This document shows, piece after piece, positions 27,730-36,852 of a stretch of 64,000 bases of DNA. The notes below the pieces were generated by a model. That model had not been told where the DNA came from. It searched no databases and worked only from the letters and a program-made list of their open reading frames with translations. The DNA comes from Peribacillus frigoritolerans (GTDB lineage Bacteria > Bacillota > Bacilli > Bacillales > DSM-1321): assembly GCF_030676415.1 (NCBI RefSeq), contig NZ_JAUUTW010000006.1, forward strand, positions 1 through 64,000, in the 5' to 3' direction. The position numbers were made by a program, and so were the translations under genes. The stretch's first letter is position 1; every line of letters begins with the position of its first letter.

Positions 27730-27817
27730 GAGTTTTTTACGTCTCTTGGTGTTATGGAATAGTAACAATTAAGGATAATTACGATAAAAATAAATATTTA
27801 ATAATATAACAGAAAAA

Positions 27818-28019
27818 ATGGTATTTTCAGAAATATGTAATATAGAAAAAGTTAAAGACTTACCAGAACTACTTGATGAAGTAAGAATAGAATAAGTTTT
27901 CCTATCTGATAAAAAAGTTGAAGAGAAACCATCGCTTTTAGTAACAAGCCAGAGTAATGTATTATTATTCTACGAGTTATTGAAAATTACATCTAAAAAT
28001 TTACAGTCAGGGGCCAGTC
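27818..28019 (+). pseudogene. Short broken reading frame before the helicase
   Basis: An ATG at 27818 opens 25 codons (SEICNIEKVKDLPELLDEVR) to a TAA at 27893. The same frame then stays open as FLSDKKVEEKPSLLVTS and on into the start of the helicase gene. This may be a small gene broken by one stop, or chance. No ribosome site is evident and I recognise no family. Confidence 0.3.
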
Positions 28020-30830
28020 ATGATCATCGAGAAAAAGCTAATAGTCAATTCAGACAAGGGTAATTTATTAAATGAATTAATCTCTTCGATAAATGAGTGT
28101 GAAAAGTTTTATTTCAGCGTAGCATTTATTAATTATAGTGGTCTTCAGCTGTTGTTGGATACTTTCAAGAACGCGGAAAAAAGGGGAGTAAAGGGGAAGA
28201 TTATTACTTCTACTTATCTGAATTTTACTGAAGCGAAGGCTTTAAAGAAAATAAATGAGTTTAGTAATATTCATTTGAAGATTTTTGAAACAGATAAGGC
28301 GATTGGGTTTCATACGAAAGCATATATTTTTGAATTTAGGGATAGTTATAAGGTGATTATTGGTTCTTCTAATATTACTCAAAGTGCCCTTAAGAGTAAT
28401 ATTGAGTGGAATATTGAGATTATTGCTAAAGGGGATGCTCAATTTCTTAAAGATGTATTAAAGGAATATGATGGCTTATGGAATAGTAGTGTCGTAGCGG
28501 ATGACAATTTCATTAGTAAGTATGAAGAGTTTTTGAGTAAATTAAAGGGCTATACGAATACACAGCAATTTATTTATGAAAGCTCTGAATATATCATTCC
28601 TAATAACATGCAGAAACGTGCGGTTGAAAACCTTGAAAGAATTAGATCGTTTGGGGAAAAGAAGGCCTTAGTTATAGCAGCAACAGGGACGGGTAAAACA
28701 TATATGTCTGCTTTTGACGTAAAGGGATTCAAGCCTAAGAGATTACTGTTCATTGTACATAGAGAAGAAATATTAAAAAAAGCAAAAGAGACGTTTGAAA
28801 AGCTCCTTCCTAATGAAAAACTGACATTTGGTTTACTGACTGGGAATCAAAAGCAAAAAAATGCTGATTATATTTTTTCTACCATTCAAACTTTGTCTAA
28901 ATGTTACCAGGAATTTAAACGAGACGAATTTGATTATATTATTTTTGACGAGGCCCATCATGCAACAAGCCCTAGTTATCAAGCAGTGCTAGAATATTTC
29001 GACCCACTATTCAAATTAGGTATGACAGCTACTCCAGAGAGAAGCGATCAACAAAATGTTTTTGACCTATTTGATAATAATGTTGCTTTGGAAGTTCGTT
29101 TACATGAGGCTTTAGAGGATGAACTGGTTATTCCCTTTCATTATTTTGGTATTACCGACATTGAGGGAATTGATTTAAGTGATGTAGATATTGACGATGT
29201 AGCAGAGATAACGAAGAGACTAAAGGTTAACGAGAGAGTCGACTTTATTATTAAGAATATGAATTTCTATGGCCATGACGGTGAAAAAAGAAAAGGTCTA
29301 GGGTTTTGTGTAACCGTTGAACATGCACAATATATGGCACAAGAATTTAATAGTAGAGGTATTCAAAGTATCTGTTTATCTGGAAATGACTCAGTCGAGC
29401 TGAGATCGTATTATATAAAAAGATTAGAAGATGATCATGATGACTTAGAATTTATTTTCACCGTTGATATTTTTAATGAGGGTGTCGATATTCCTTCTGT
29501 AAATACCGTATTAATGTTAAGACCTACTAATTCTCCGATTGTTTTTATTCAACAGCTAGGACGAGGGCTCCGTAAACATAAAGACAAGAGTTTCTTAACT
29601 GTCCTTGATTTTATCGGGAATCATAGTAAAACGTTCTTAATTGCTATCGCATTAAATGGAAGCCGTTATTATGATAAAGAAAGCTTGAAGGTTGCGATTG
29701 CGACTGGCTTTGCAAATATTCCAGGTTGTACGCATATTCAAATGGATAAAATCTCGGAAGAACGGATATTGGCGCAGATTGATAGGGAAAACTTTAATTC
29801 TTTGAAGTATTTGAAGGAAGAGTACTTTGAATTTAAGAAAATGAATCAAGGTAAAATTCCTTTATTATTAATGGATTATATGAAATTTGATGGAGCTCCA
29901 GATCCGATTAAGTTTATTAATCGCGAAAAAACATATTTGCAATTTGTAGCAAAAGTAGAAAAAGAAGATTCCTTGAAAAGGCTATTACTAGACGAAGCTT
30001 TTGAAGGAGTATTAAGGGAATTATCGAGTAAGCTACCTTTAAAGCGAGTGTATGAATTTGCTATTGCTAAATATCTATTGGACCATGATGATATTTCTTT
30101 AGAAACCGCAAAACATGAGATATTGAAGTTGGTTAAAGAGGTAGATGAAGATAGCGTATTACATGCCTTGCAGTGTCTAAATCAGGATTTTTATGATCCT
30201 GGTCAGAAAAAGAGGAACTTTAAGTTATTTGCACTTGAAAATGGTCATTTAACTAAGACAACTTCTTATCAAAAGGTTCTACACAATGAAGAGTATAGAA
30301 CGTATATCGAAGATCTGATCATTTATGGAATCTTTAGATATGAAAAGGAATTTAAAGAAGACTACTATGGTGTGCCACATTTGAAGCTGTATGAACAATA
30401 TCAAATGGCTGATGCTGCATTACTATCAAATTATCGTAAAAGCCACAGTGCTTTTAGGGGTTCTGGTCTACTTTCAAATGGAAATGACTACTTCTTATTT
30501 ATTGATTTGCACAAGGAAGAAGATATTAAAGAGAGTATTAATTACCACGATGAATTTATAAACGAGCGCATTTTTCAATGGCAGACTCCAAATAGTACAG
30601 CTCCAAGTTCTGAGAGAGGAAAGAATATTGTATTCAACCAGGATAGAGGGATACATTTACATTTATTTATTAGAAAGTACAAAGAAATAGATGGAAAGAC
30701 AGAGCCGTATATTTATATCGGGAAGGGCAACACAGTGGAATATGAAGGGGAAAAGCCAATTACTGTTACAATGGAATTAGAGAATGAAGTCCCAGCTAGT
30801 TTATATACTGAGTTCACTAAAAGAGTATAG
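28020..30830 (+). CDS. PLD-SF2 helicase-DUF3427 fusion
   Basis: A 936-residue three-part protein. Residues ~1-165 form a phospholipase D-like domain with one HxK motif (H98-T-K100) and downstream GSSN (115-118), so activity would need dimerisation. Residues ~195-560 are an SF2 helicase core: Walker A ATGTGKT (221-227), DEAH (310-313), GMTATPERSD, FNEGVDIPS and QQLGRGLRK. The C-terminal ~350 residues are DUF3427, with GIFRYEKEFKEDYYGVPHL and HLFIRKYKEIDGK. The likely role is ATP-driven DNA translocation with PLD-type cleavage, as in bacterial defence proteins. The ribosome site is weak (AGGGGCC). It lies behind the PD-(D/E)XK-like gene and converges on a Nudix gene through a shared terminator. 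Confidence 0.88.
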   Translation: MIIEKKLIVNSDKGNLLNELISSINECEKFYFSVAFINYSGLQLLLDTFKNAEKRGVKGKIITSTYLNFTEAKALKKINEFSNIHLKIFETDKAIGFHTKAYIFEFRDSYKVIIGSSNITQSALKSNIEWNIEIIAKGDAQFLKDVLKEYDGLWNSSVVADDNFISKYEEFLSKLKGYTNTQQFIYESSEYIIPNNMQKRAVENLERIRSFGEKKALVIAATGTGKTYMSAFDVKGFKPKRLLFIVHREEILKKAKETFEKLLPNEKLTFGLLTGNQKQKNADYIFSTIQTLSKCYQEFKRDEFDYIIFDEAHHATSPSYQAVLEYFDPLFKLGMTATPERSDQQNVFDLFDNNVALEVRLHEALEDELVIPFHYFGITDIEGIDLSDVDIDDVAEITKRLKVNERVDFIIKNMNFYGHDGEKRKGLGFCVTVEHAQYMAQEFNSRGIQSICLSGNDSVELRSYYIKRLEDDHDDLEFIFTVDIFNEGVDIPSVNTVLMLRPTNSPIVFIQQLGRGLRKHKDKSFLTVLDFIGNHSKTFLIAIALNGSRYYDKESLKVAIATGFANIPGCTHIQMDKISEERILAQIDRENFNSLKYLKEEYFEFKKMNQGKIPLLLMDYMKFDGAPDPIKFINREKTYLQFVAKVEKEDSLKRLLLDEAFEGVLRELSSKLPLKRVYEFAIAKYLLDHDDISLETAKHEILKLVKEVDEDSVLHALQCLNQDFYDPGQKKRNFKLFALENGHLTKTTSYQKVLHNEEYRTYIEDLIIYGIFRYEKEFKEDYYGVPHLKLYEQYQMADAALLSNYRKSHSAFRGSGLLSNGNDYFLFIDLHKEEDIKESINYHDEFINERIFQWQTPNSTAPSSERGKNIVFNQDRGIHLHLFIRKYKEIDGKTEPYIYIGKGNTVEYEGEKPITVTMELENEVPASLYTEFTKRV

Positions 30831-30852
30831 TCTTCTCATTTGAGAAGACTAT
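30827..30852. terminator. Bidirectional terminator between helicase and Nudix genes
   Basis: AGTCTTCTCA pairs perfectly with TGAGAAGACT around TT, with T-runs outward. It includes the helicase stop codon. An identical element lies at 35923-35948 in the duplicated copy. Confidence 0.85.
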
Positions 30853-31249
30853 TTTTTTCATTTATCAATTGTTCCACAGCTGGAATGTCAGCAGGAGCCC
30901 ATTTTAGGGAACTTAAATTTTCTCGCTTTAACCATATAAGTTTAGAATGCTCATTGGCTGTTGGGGTACCTCCAATGATTCTACATTTTATAGACAGTAG
31001 GTTAATGATGAAGGTTTCATATTCATGCGTATTATCATTAAAGATTGAAGTCTCTGTTTCAACCTTGCATTGTAATTCTTCATCTATCTCTCTTTTTAAA
31101 GCAGTAAAAATATCTTCACCCATTTCTACTTTTCCACCTGGGAATTCCCACATGTTCGGAATGCTCATATCTGGAGAGCGTAACGCACATAGTATTTCAT
31201 CTTTTTCATTTTCAATGATGGCTGCAACTACTTTAACTTGCTTTTTCAT
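30836..31249 (-). CDS. Nudix (MutT-type) nucleotide pyrophosphohydrolase
   Basis: A 137-residue MutT-like hydrolase. The Nudix box GGKVEMGEDIFTALKREIDEEL fits Gx5Ex7REUxEExGU with all catalytic Glu present. The N-terminus KVVAAIIENEKDEILCALRS and WEFPGGK match (d)CTP/8-oxo-dGTP pyrophosphatases. It cleaves NTP-X to NMP-X and pyrophosphate, sanitising or depleting nucleotides. The ATG follows TAGGAGGATAAC. It converges on the PLD-helicase gene. A second, about 94% identical copy lies at 35932-36345. Repeated linkage to the helicase suggests joint function. Confidence 0.9.
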   Translation of the reverse strand: MKKQVKVVAAIIENEKDEILCALRSPDMSIPNMWEFPGGKVEMGEDIFTALKREIDEELQCKVETETSIFNDNTHEYETFIINLLSIKCRIIGGTPTANEHSKLIWLKRENLSSLKWAPADIPAVEQLINEKNSLLK

Positions 31250-31374
31250 GTTATCCTCCTATAGGTTTTCTATGATTAAATAATATCATGATTAAGAGAG
31301 GTTTGTTATAAATACAAAATTTGGGTAAGTGATATAATTGTAATTGTAATATAAACTTTGAAGGAGGCCCATTT

Positions 31375-31701
31375 ATGCCAGTCCACAATAAATTAGTCCG
31401 TGATCGGATTCCTGAAGTGATTGAAGCTACAGGTAAGAAGTTTACCACGAGAGTGTTAGATGAGAAGGAATACTTAGAAGAATTGAAAAAGAAGAGCTTT
31501 GAAGAGTTACAGGAATATGTAGAGACTGAAAGTAAAGAGGATGCGATTGAAGAGTTGGCCGATATGTTAGAAATCCTTCATGCTCTGGCTGAGTATCATG
31601 GGGCTTCAATCGAGGAAGTTGAGAAAGTAAGGAAGATCAAAGCGGCTAAACGCGGGGGATTTAAGGAGAAGATTTATCTGATTGAGGTTGAAGATGAGTA
31701 A
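31375..31701 (+). CDS. MazG-like nucleoside triphosphate pyrophosphohydrolase
   Basis: A 108-residue all-alpha pyrophosphohydrolase of the MazG/phosphoribosyl-ATP-pyrophosphatase type. It begins NKLVRDRIPEVIEATGKKF and carries the metal-binding EExxED/E pattern as DAIEELADMLEILHALAEYHG. Its family hydrolyses non-canonical or alarmone-like nucleotides. The ATG follows GAAGGAGGCCC. Its 3' end overlaps the start of the second PLD-helicase by eight bases, showing translational coupling. A pyrophosphohydrolase beside a PLD-helicase repeats the Nudix arrangement next door with an unrelated fold. Confidence 0.85.
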   Translation: MPVHNKLVRDRIPEVIEATGKKFTTRVLDEKEYLEELKKKSFEELQEYVETESKEDAIEELADMLEILHALAEYHGASIEEVEKVRKIKAAKRGGFKEKIYLIEVEDE

Positions 31702-34111
31702 GGTCCAATTAATTACCAGTCAATTAGGGTCACACCTATTGAAGCAGATTGATTCTGCTTCTTCTATTTGTATTTTGACCTCTTTTGTGATGAAATCTGG
31801 TGTTCAATATTTGAGAGAAGCATTAAAAGCAGCTGCTGAACGTGGAGCGGAAATTAAAGTGTGTACTGGCGATTATTTGTTTGTGACCCAGCCAGAAGCA
31901 TTAAGGATATTGTTAGAGATTGATTCAAGAATTGAGGTCAGGTTATGGAAGAGTAATGGGGTGTCCTTTCATCCTAAAGCTTATCTATTTCAAAAAGAAA
32001 GCCAAGATAGCCTGTTTGTTGGCTCGTCCAATCTTTCACGTTCGGCTTTAAGTAATGGAGTGGAATGGAGTCTTTCTATTAGTGATGATGAAGAAGTATT
32101 TTCTCAAGGGCTACATCTATTTTTAGAAACGTTTTATAGTGATCATACGATTTCTTTAAATCAAGAAACGTTGAAGAATTATGAAGAAAGCTATGAGAAG
32201 TTTCATATAGCTAATCCAAATCTTCCTCAAAAGTGGACAGAAACAGAGGAAATGGATTTAATGCTTCCAAGTGAAGTTGATGAGTCTATTCCAACAGCGG
32301 AGGTCATTCATGAATCATCTGCACCGTATGGGGAAATTTATCCTCGCTTTGCACAAATTGAGGCATTAGAGGAATTAAATAAAACAATGGAAGAAGATTA
32401 TGATAAGGCGTTAGTTGTGATGGCCACCGGATTAGGAAAGACATATTTAGCTGGGTTCTTTGCCCGCAATTTTAAACGGGTGCTGTTTATTGCCCATCTT
32501 GAAGAAATTTTATATCAGGCTAAGAAGTCATTCCAAACGGTTATGCCGGAAGAGAGCTTTTCTATTTATAATGGCAAGGTGAAGGAGCGGCATGGACATA
32601 CCATTTTTGCTTCTATTTACACGTTAAGCATGCAGCGGCATCTTCAAGTTTTTGATCCTGAAGAATTTGATTTAATTATCGTCGATGAGTTTCATCATGC
32701 AGCGGCTGATTCTTATCAACGAGTACTAGATTACTTCAAACCAAAATTTTTGCTTGGAATCACGGCTACACCGGATCGAAATGATAACAAGGATGTTTAT
32801 GCTATCTGCGGTGGAAATGTAGCATTCCGGATGGATTTCCTTGAGGCAATTCAACGGAACTGGTTAGCGCCATTTAAATATTTTGGTGTGTATGATGATA
32901 CAGATTATAGTCAGATTACTTGGTTAGGAAATCGGTATGATGAAAAGGAGTTACTACAGCTACAATTACGGGATGAGATGGCTGAAAAGGTATTGGATGT
33001 CTGGAAGAAAAAAAGACAAACTCGTACAATAGGTTTCTGTTCTTCTATTAGGCAAGCAGATTTTCTTTCTGACTTTTTTAATAGAAACGGATTTAGAGCA
33101 ATTAGTCTGCATTCAAAGCAAAAAGACATGTATAGAGATGATGCAATAAGCCAGCTTGCAGATGGATCTCTCGATATTATCTTTACGGTAAATCTATTCA
33201 ATGAGGGAGTCGATATCCCCGCTGTTGATACGCTTTTATTTGTTAGGCCAACAGAATCTTTAACGGTCTTTACCCAGCAGATTGGCAGAGGACTGAGGCT
33301 ACATGACTCCAAGAATCATTGCGTTATTATAGATTTGATTGGTAATTATCGAAATGCAGATGTTAAATTAAGTTTGTTTGATACGGATTTGAGCAAGCAG
33401 AAGACGAAAACTATTGAGCCGGTTGTTCCTGTGTTATGTGAAATAGAATTAGATATTCAGGTAATTAATCTCTTAAAGGAAATGGCGAAAAAGAAGCAAC
33501 CTAGACGAGATAAATTAGTAAATGATTATCTCATATTAAAACAGGAATTAGGTAGAAGGCCTTCTTATTTAGAGTTACATCTAAAAGGTGCCTCTGATTC
33601 CCCGCAATATCGTCAGGAATTCTCTTCATATTATGGTTTCTTGGAATATGCTAAAGAGCTTTCAGAAACGGAATCCGAAATCTATCATAGATATGAACAA
33701 TGGCTAGTGGAAGTAGAGAAAACAGGTATGGCGAAGAGTTATAAAATGGTCGTTCTGCTGGCGATGTTAGAGCGTGGAGAGGATGGTTGGTTTAAGCCAA
33801 TCACCTCAGAGGATGCAGCACCATTCTTTCATAGCTACTTAACAGAAACAGAGTATCGAAAACAAATCGACTTTGCAGATAAATCTTCTAGAAAGCTATG
33901 GCATTACGATGAAGCAGGAGTTAGTAAGTTGATTTCGACTATGCCTATGTCTAAGTGGAGTGGAAGCTCTAAAGGGTTAATTTCTTACGAAGATGACATT
34001 TTCAAGCTAAACTTTGATGTAAGACCAGAAGACCAAAGGTTTTTGTTTGATATGACCAAAGATATTTGTGAATATAGACTTCATTATCACTTTGAGCGCA
34101 AGGCTAAGTAA
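31694..34111 (+). CDS. PLD-SF2 helicase fusion, second paralogue
   Basis: An 805-residue protein. The N-terminal PLD-like domain has H93-P-K95 and GSSN (110-113). An SF2 core follows with Walker A ATGLGKT (244-250), a DEFH variant of the DEAH box (331-334), GITATPDRND, FNEGVDIPA and QQIGRGLRLH. The last ~270 residues differ from the DUF3427 tail of the upstream paralogue, with a charged helical region. I start it at the ATG at 31694, inside the end of the MazG-like gene; a TTG at 31682 is in frame but less likely. It probably processes DNA with its MazG-like partner, for example in anti-phage defence. That function is inference. Confidence 0.86.
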   Translation: MSKVQLITSQLGSHLLKQIDSASSICILTSFVMKSGVQYLREALKAAAERGAEIKVCTGDYLFVTQPEALRILLEIDSRIEVRLWKSNGVSFHPKAYLFQKESQDSLFVGSSNLSRSALSNGVEWSLSISDDEEVFSQGLHLFLETFYSDHTISLNQETLKNYEESYEKFHIANPNLPQKWTETEEMDLMLPSEVDESIPTAEVIHESSAPYGEIYPRFAQIEALEELNKTMEEDYDKALVVMATGLGKTYLAGFFARNFKRVLFIAHLEEILYQAKKSFQTVMPEESFSIYNGKVKERHGHTIFASIYTLSMQRHLQVFDPEEFDLIIVDEFHHAAADSYQRVLDYFKPKFLLGITATPDRNDNKDVYAICGGNVAFRMDFLEAIQRNWLAPFKYFGVYDDTDYSQITWLGNRYDEKELLQLQLRDEMAEKVLDVWKKKRQTRTIGFCSSIRQADFLSDFFNRNGFRAISLHSKQKDMYRDDAISQLADGSLDIIFTVNLFNEGVDIPAVDTLLFVRPTESLTVFTQQIGRGLRLHDSKNHCVIIDLIGNYRNADVKLSLFDTDLSKQKTKTIEPVVPVLCEIELDIQVINLLKEMAKKKQPRRDKLVNDYLILKQELGRRPSYLELHLKGASDSPQYRQEFSSYYGFLEYAKELSETESEIYHRYEQWLVEVEKTGMAKSYKMVVLLAMLERGEDGWFKPITSEDAAPFFHSYLTETEYRKQIDFADKSSRKLWHYDEAGVSKLISTMPMSKWSGSSKGLISYEDDIFKLNFDVRPEDQRFLFDMTKDICEYRLHYHFERKAK

Positions 34112-34205
34112 AAGAACCACCCCTGTTACTTTTTCCTGGATTTTCTCTTTAAACGATTGTTTTTCTAGCGCATTTAAAGATAATGATTTTAATGATTGTC
34201 ATTTA

Positions 34206-34253
34206 AAATCCTCCTTATAATTTTTTACCTTACAATTCTATAAGGGAGGATTT
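34206..34253. terminator. Bidirectional terminator
   Basis: AAATCCTCCTTATA pairs with TATAAGGGAGGATTT around an AT-rich loop, with outward T-runs. It separates the second helicase from the convergent membrane-protein gene. Confidence 0.75.
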
Positions 34254-34291
34254 ACTAACTTTTTTACAACCTATCTGAAGTTTTATTTAGA

Positions 34292-34684
34292 TTAGTTTAC
34301 AAAACCTTGCACAATTTGGGAAATCATAAAAACTAACAAACTTAGAATAATAGCTCCGACCAAAATATTATAGCCTGATGTGAAATCATTGTAGAACCCA
34401 ATAGTTCCAATCAATAAAAAAATCAGGATAAAAACATATGATATAGAGAGAGAAACTAGAATTTTACGAAAAATACGTTGATCTGCAACAACGTAACTAC
34501 TGTTCCACTTATCATTTTTTTTCTCGACTAAGAAATTAATTATTTGATAACCGATAACAAGAGAAGCTATGCCCCACAAAAACCATAAGTTACCATCATT
34601 TGTAAAATTTAAATAACATGAATATCCAAAGGAAAAGAATAAGTACATATAACCAACTAAAATCATCCATTTTTTCAATCGCAT
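34292..34684 (-). CDS. Four-helix membrane protein, partner of an XRE regulator
   Basis: A 130-residue integral membrane protein with about four hydrophobic segments (WMILVGYMYLFFSFGYS; LWFLWGIASLVIGYQ; VSLSISYVFILIFLLIGTIG; ILVGAIILSLLVFMIS). No named family is evident. The start follows AGGAGGGATC. It is 17 bases downstream of an XRE regulator gene; this regulator-membrane pair is common in Bacillaceae, and a similar pair in the reverse order is at 51524-52244. Function unknown. Confidence 0.7.
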   Translation of the reverse strand: MRLKKWMILVGYMYLFFSFGYSCYLNFTNDGNLWFLWGIASLVIGYQIINFLVEKKNDKWNSSYVVADQRIFRKILVSLSISYVFILIFLLIGTIGFYNDFTSGYNILVGAIILSLLVFMISQIVQGFVN

Positions 34685-34701
34685 AAAGATCCCTCCTGAA
34701 T

Positions 34702-34920
34702 TTAATCTGTTTTTTCTTCTAAAAAGAATAATTTATCGATTGGTTCATTTAATACAGCTGAGAGCATCAAGACAATTCCTATTGAGGGTTCGTATTTTTG
34801 TTTTTCCAAAGCAACAATGGTTTGTCTATGTACACCTATTCGATCCGAAAGTTCTTCTTGAGTAAAATCATGTAATCTTCGAAAATATCGCACGTTGTTT
34901 TTTACTTTTCCTCTTTTCAA
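34702..34920 (-). CDS. XRE-family transcriptional regulator
   Basis: A 72-residue single-domain helix-turn-helix protein: LHDFTQEELSDRIGVHRQT is the HTH, and the tail LMLSAVLNEPIDKLFFLEE is typical of small XRE/YozG-like repressors. I start it at the TTG at 34920, where AGAGGTG lies six bases upstream; the GTG at 34929 is part of that ribosome site. It likely regulates itself and the downstream membrane protein. Confidence 0.82.
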   Translation of the reverse strand: MKRGKVKNNVRYFRRLHDFTQEELSDRIGVHRQTIVALEKQKYEPSIGIVLMLSAVLNEPIDKLFFLEEKTD

Positions 34921-35252
34921 ATTTTTCACCTCTTATGTATAGTATAATATACAAAATGGATTGAAAAAAATACATTTAAGGCGAAAAAAGGAATTATTGG
35001 AGAAAAAGCATTTTGAATATATATTTAGGTAATTAATTTATGTTACCTAATTTTAAATTGTTAAAAATGAGTTGTTGTAATGGTTTATATTAAGTTTGTT
35101 CATTCTAATAAAATTGTGAGGAATATCAATAAAGTTATATAAAAGTAAATAAACGCTTATCGTACAGTCCATTACTGGGACAGAAAAACCATTTTCCATA
35201 TTAATGGCCATTTGTGCAATCAGCGCAATTTTATCTTTTGGTGGAAAGAATG

Positions 35253-35348
35253 ATGACAAACGAACGGACAGACAGACAGACAGTAATCATCATAACAGGG
35301 GCAGCACAAGGGATAGGACACGCTATTACAGAATCTTTCATTAAATAA
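35253..35348 (+). pseudogene. N-terminal remnant of a short-chain dehydrogenase
   Basis: 32 codons behind GGTGGAAAG encode the start of an SDR enzyme, with the NAD-binding VIIITGAAQGIGHAI, then stop at TAA 35346. No further SDR sequence follows. The front contains a (GACA)4 tract, unstable by slippage. It is scrap within the 34930-35590 gap, where I see no intact gene. Confidence 0.55.
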
Positions 35349-35498
35349 GCGATATTTACGTTCGGAAAAGCTCAAAAAACATTTATGAACGTTCTTCTAC
35401 TATGTGAGTGATAACATTTACGAACGTTTTTTGTAGAATAAGAGAAAGAATATAGAAATTAGTTATTATAGAAGAAACTCGTCCACCAAGTATCTGTA

Positions 35499-35590
35499 GG
35501 CGATGCATCTAATGGGATTTGGCTTTTAGGTTTATGTATAAATTAATTGAGAAGATAAAATGTATTAGGGAACTGTGGTAGTTTCTGGAA
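35499..35590 (+). repeat. Copy of the upstream flank of the nuclease-helicase module
   Basis: About 90 bp matching 27065-27153 at roughly 80%, including TTTTAGGTTTATGT and GAAGATAAAAT. In the first copy it lies just upstream of the PD-(D/E)XK-like gene. Here it is joined directly to the helicase tail, marking a deletion junction near 35591. Confidence 0.7.
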
Positions 35591-35926
35591 TTTTCTATTT
35601 ATTGATTTACACAGAGAAGAAGATATTAAAGAGAGCATTAATTACCACGATGAATTTATAAATGAACGCATTTTTCAATGGCAGACTCCAAATAGTACAG
35701 CCCCAAGTTCTGAGAGAGGGAAGAATATTGCAACCAGGATAGAGGGATACATTTACATTTATTTATTAGAAAGTTTAAAGAAATAGATGGAAAGACAGAA
35801 CCTTATATTTATATCGGGAAGGGTAACACGGTAGAATATGAAGGGGAAAAGCCAATTACCGTTACAATGGAATTAGAGAATGAAGTGCCAGCTAGTTTAT
35901 ATACGGAGTTCACTAAAAGAGTATAG
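35591..35926 (+). pseudogene. 3' remnant of a duplicated PLD-helicase-DUF3427 gene
   Basis: Nearly identical to 30495-30830, the end of the first helicase gene, so it encodes the last ~110 residues of DUF3427. It lacks a start, and four bases are missing at AATATTGCAACC (the intact gene has AATATTGTATTCAACC), which breaks the frame. It is the remains of a second complete module whose middle was deleted. Confidence 0.85.
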
Positions 35927-35948
35927 TCTTCTCATTTGAGAAGACTAT
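35923..35948. terminator. Duplicated bidirectional terminator
   Basis: Same hairpin as at 30827-30852, here between the helicase remnant and the second Nudix gene. Confidence 0.8.
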
Positions 35949-36345
35949 TTTTTTCATTGATTAATTGTTCCACAGCTGGAATGTCAGCAGGAGCCCATTT
36001 TAAAGAGTTTAAATTCTCTCGCTTTAACCATATCAGTTTAGAATGCTCATTGGCAGTTGGGGTACCTTCAATGATCTTACATTTTATAGACAACAAATTA
36101 ATGATAAAGGTTTCATACTCATGCGTATTATCATTAAATGTTGAAGTTTCCGTTTCAACTTTACATTGCAATTCTTCATTAATTTCTCTTTTTAAAGCAG
36201 TAAAAATATCTTCGCCTTTTTCTACTTTTCCACCTGGAAACTCCCACATATTCGGGATGCTCATATCTGGAGAGCGTAACGCACATAGTATTTCATCTTT
36301 TTCATTTTCAATGATGGCTGCAACTACTTTAACTTGCTTTTTCAT
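35932..36345 (-). CDS. Nudix pyrophosphohydrolase, duplicate copy
   Basis: A 137-residue paralogue of the Nudix gene at 30836-31249, differing at only a handful of residues (for example VEKGED for VEMGED and KREINEEL for KREIDEEL). The catalytic Nudix box is complete and the frame intact, although its neighbouring helicase copy is destroyed. It has the same ribosome-binding site. Homology continues about 45 bases past the start and then ends. Survival of the hydrolase alone may reflect recency or an independent housekeeping benefit. Confidence 0.88.
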   Translation of the reverse strand: MKKQVKVVAAIIENEKDEILCALRSPDMSIPNMWEFPGGKVEKGEDIFTALKREINEELQCKVETETSTFNDNTHEYETFIINLLSIKCKIIEGTPTANEHSKLIWLKRENLNSLKWAPADIPAVEQLINEKNSLLK

Positions 36346-36391
36346 GTTGTCCTCCTATAGGTTTGCTACGATTAAATAATATCATGATTAA

Positions 36392-36852
36392 GGGGTGTAA
36401 TAAATTATAGAGTTGGTTACTTACTCTAATTGGATAACCCCGTAACTGTAATTAAGAATTTATCGATTATCTTCAGACAAATTTTTAGCCATGTAGGTTT
36501 TCGGGCCCATAAAGTACTCCGCGTGATATACGGAATTGGGTAGAATAGTTGAAATAGGTCATTTTATACAATTGAAATATGTGGTAGCATTAAAGCGAAT
36601 ATTTGTTCTGTATAGTTGGCAAGTATATAAAGGAACATGGATGGAAAGAAGGTGTAGGAATGTTGACTGTGCATAATTTAAATAGATGAGGCAATTGCTA
36701 TAATCATAAACATCATTACCAAGGATTTGCACGAGAAAGAAATGCACAATAACACCAAATGATCTGTACTGGCGATTGAATCGATGATACCTTCCTAACC
36801 ATTGATGCAACAACACAGTTGGTAGGCATTTGGCAATGAAAGGGGAAAGAAT
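36392..36852. other. Non-coding gap, no gene seen
   Basis: Starts where duplication homology ends and runs to the MFS gene. I see only short frames without ribosome sites and no convincing regulator gene or operator. Confidence 0.5.

Noticed and set aside
30840..31283. 147-codon frame antisense to the Nudix gene (also repeated at 35936-36379)
   Set aside because: Opposite-strand shadow of a clear Nudix hydrolase; no ribosome site and no family.
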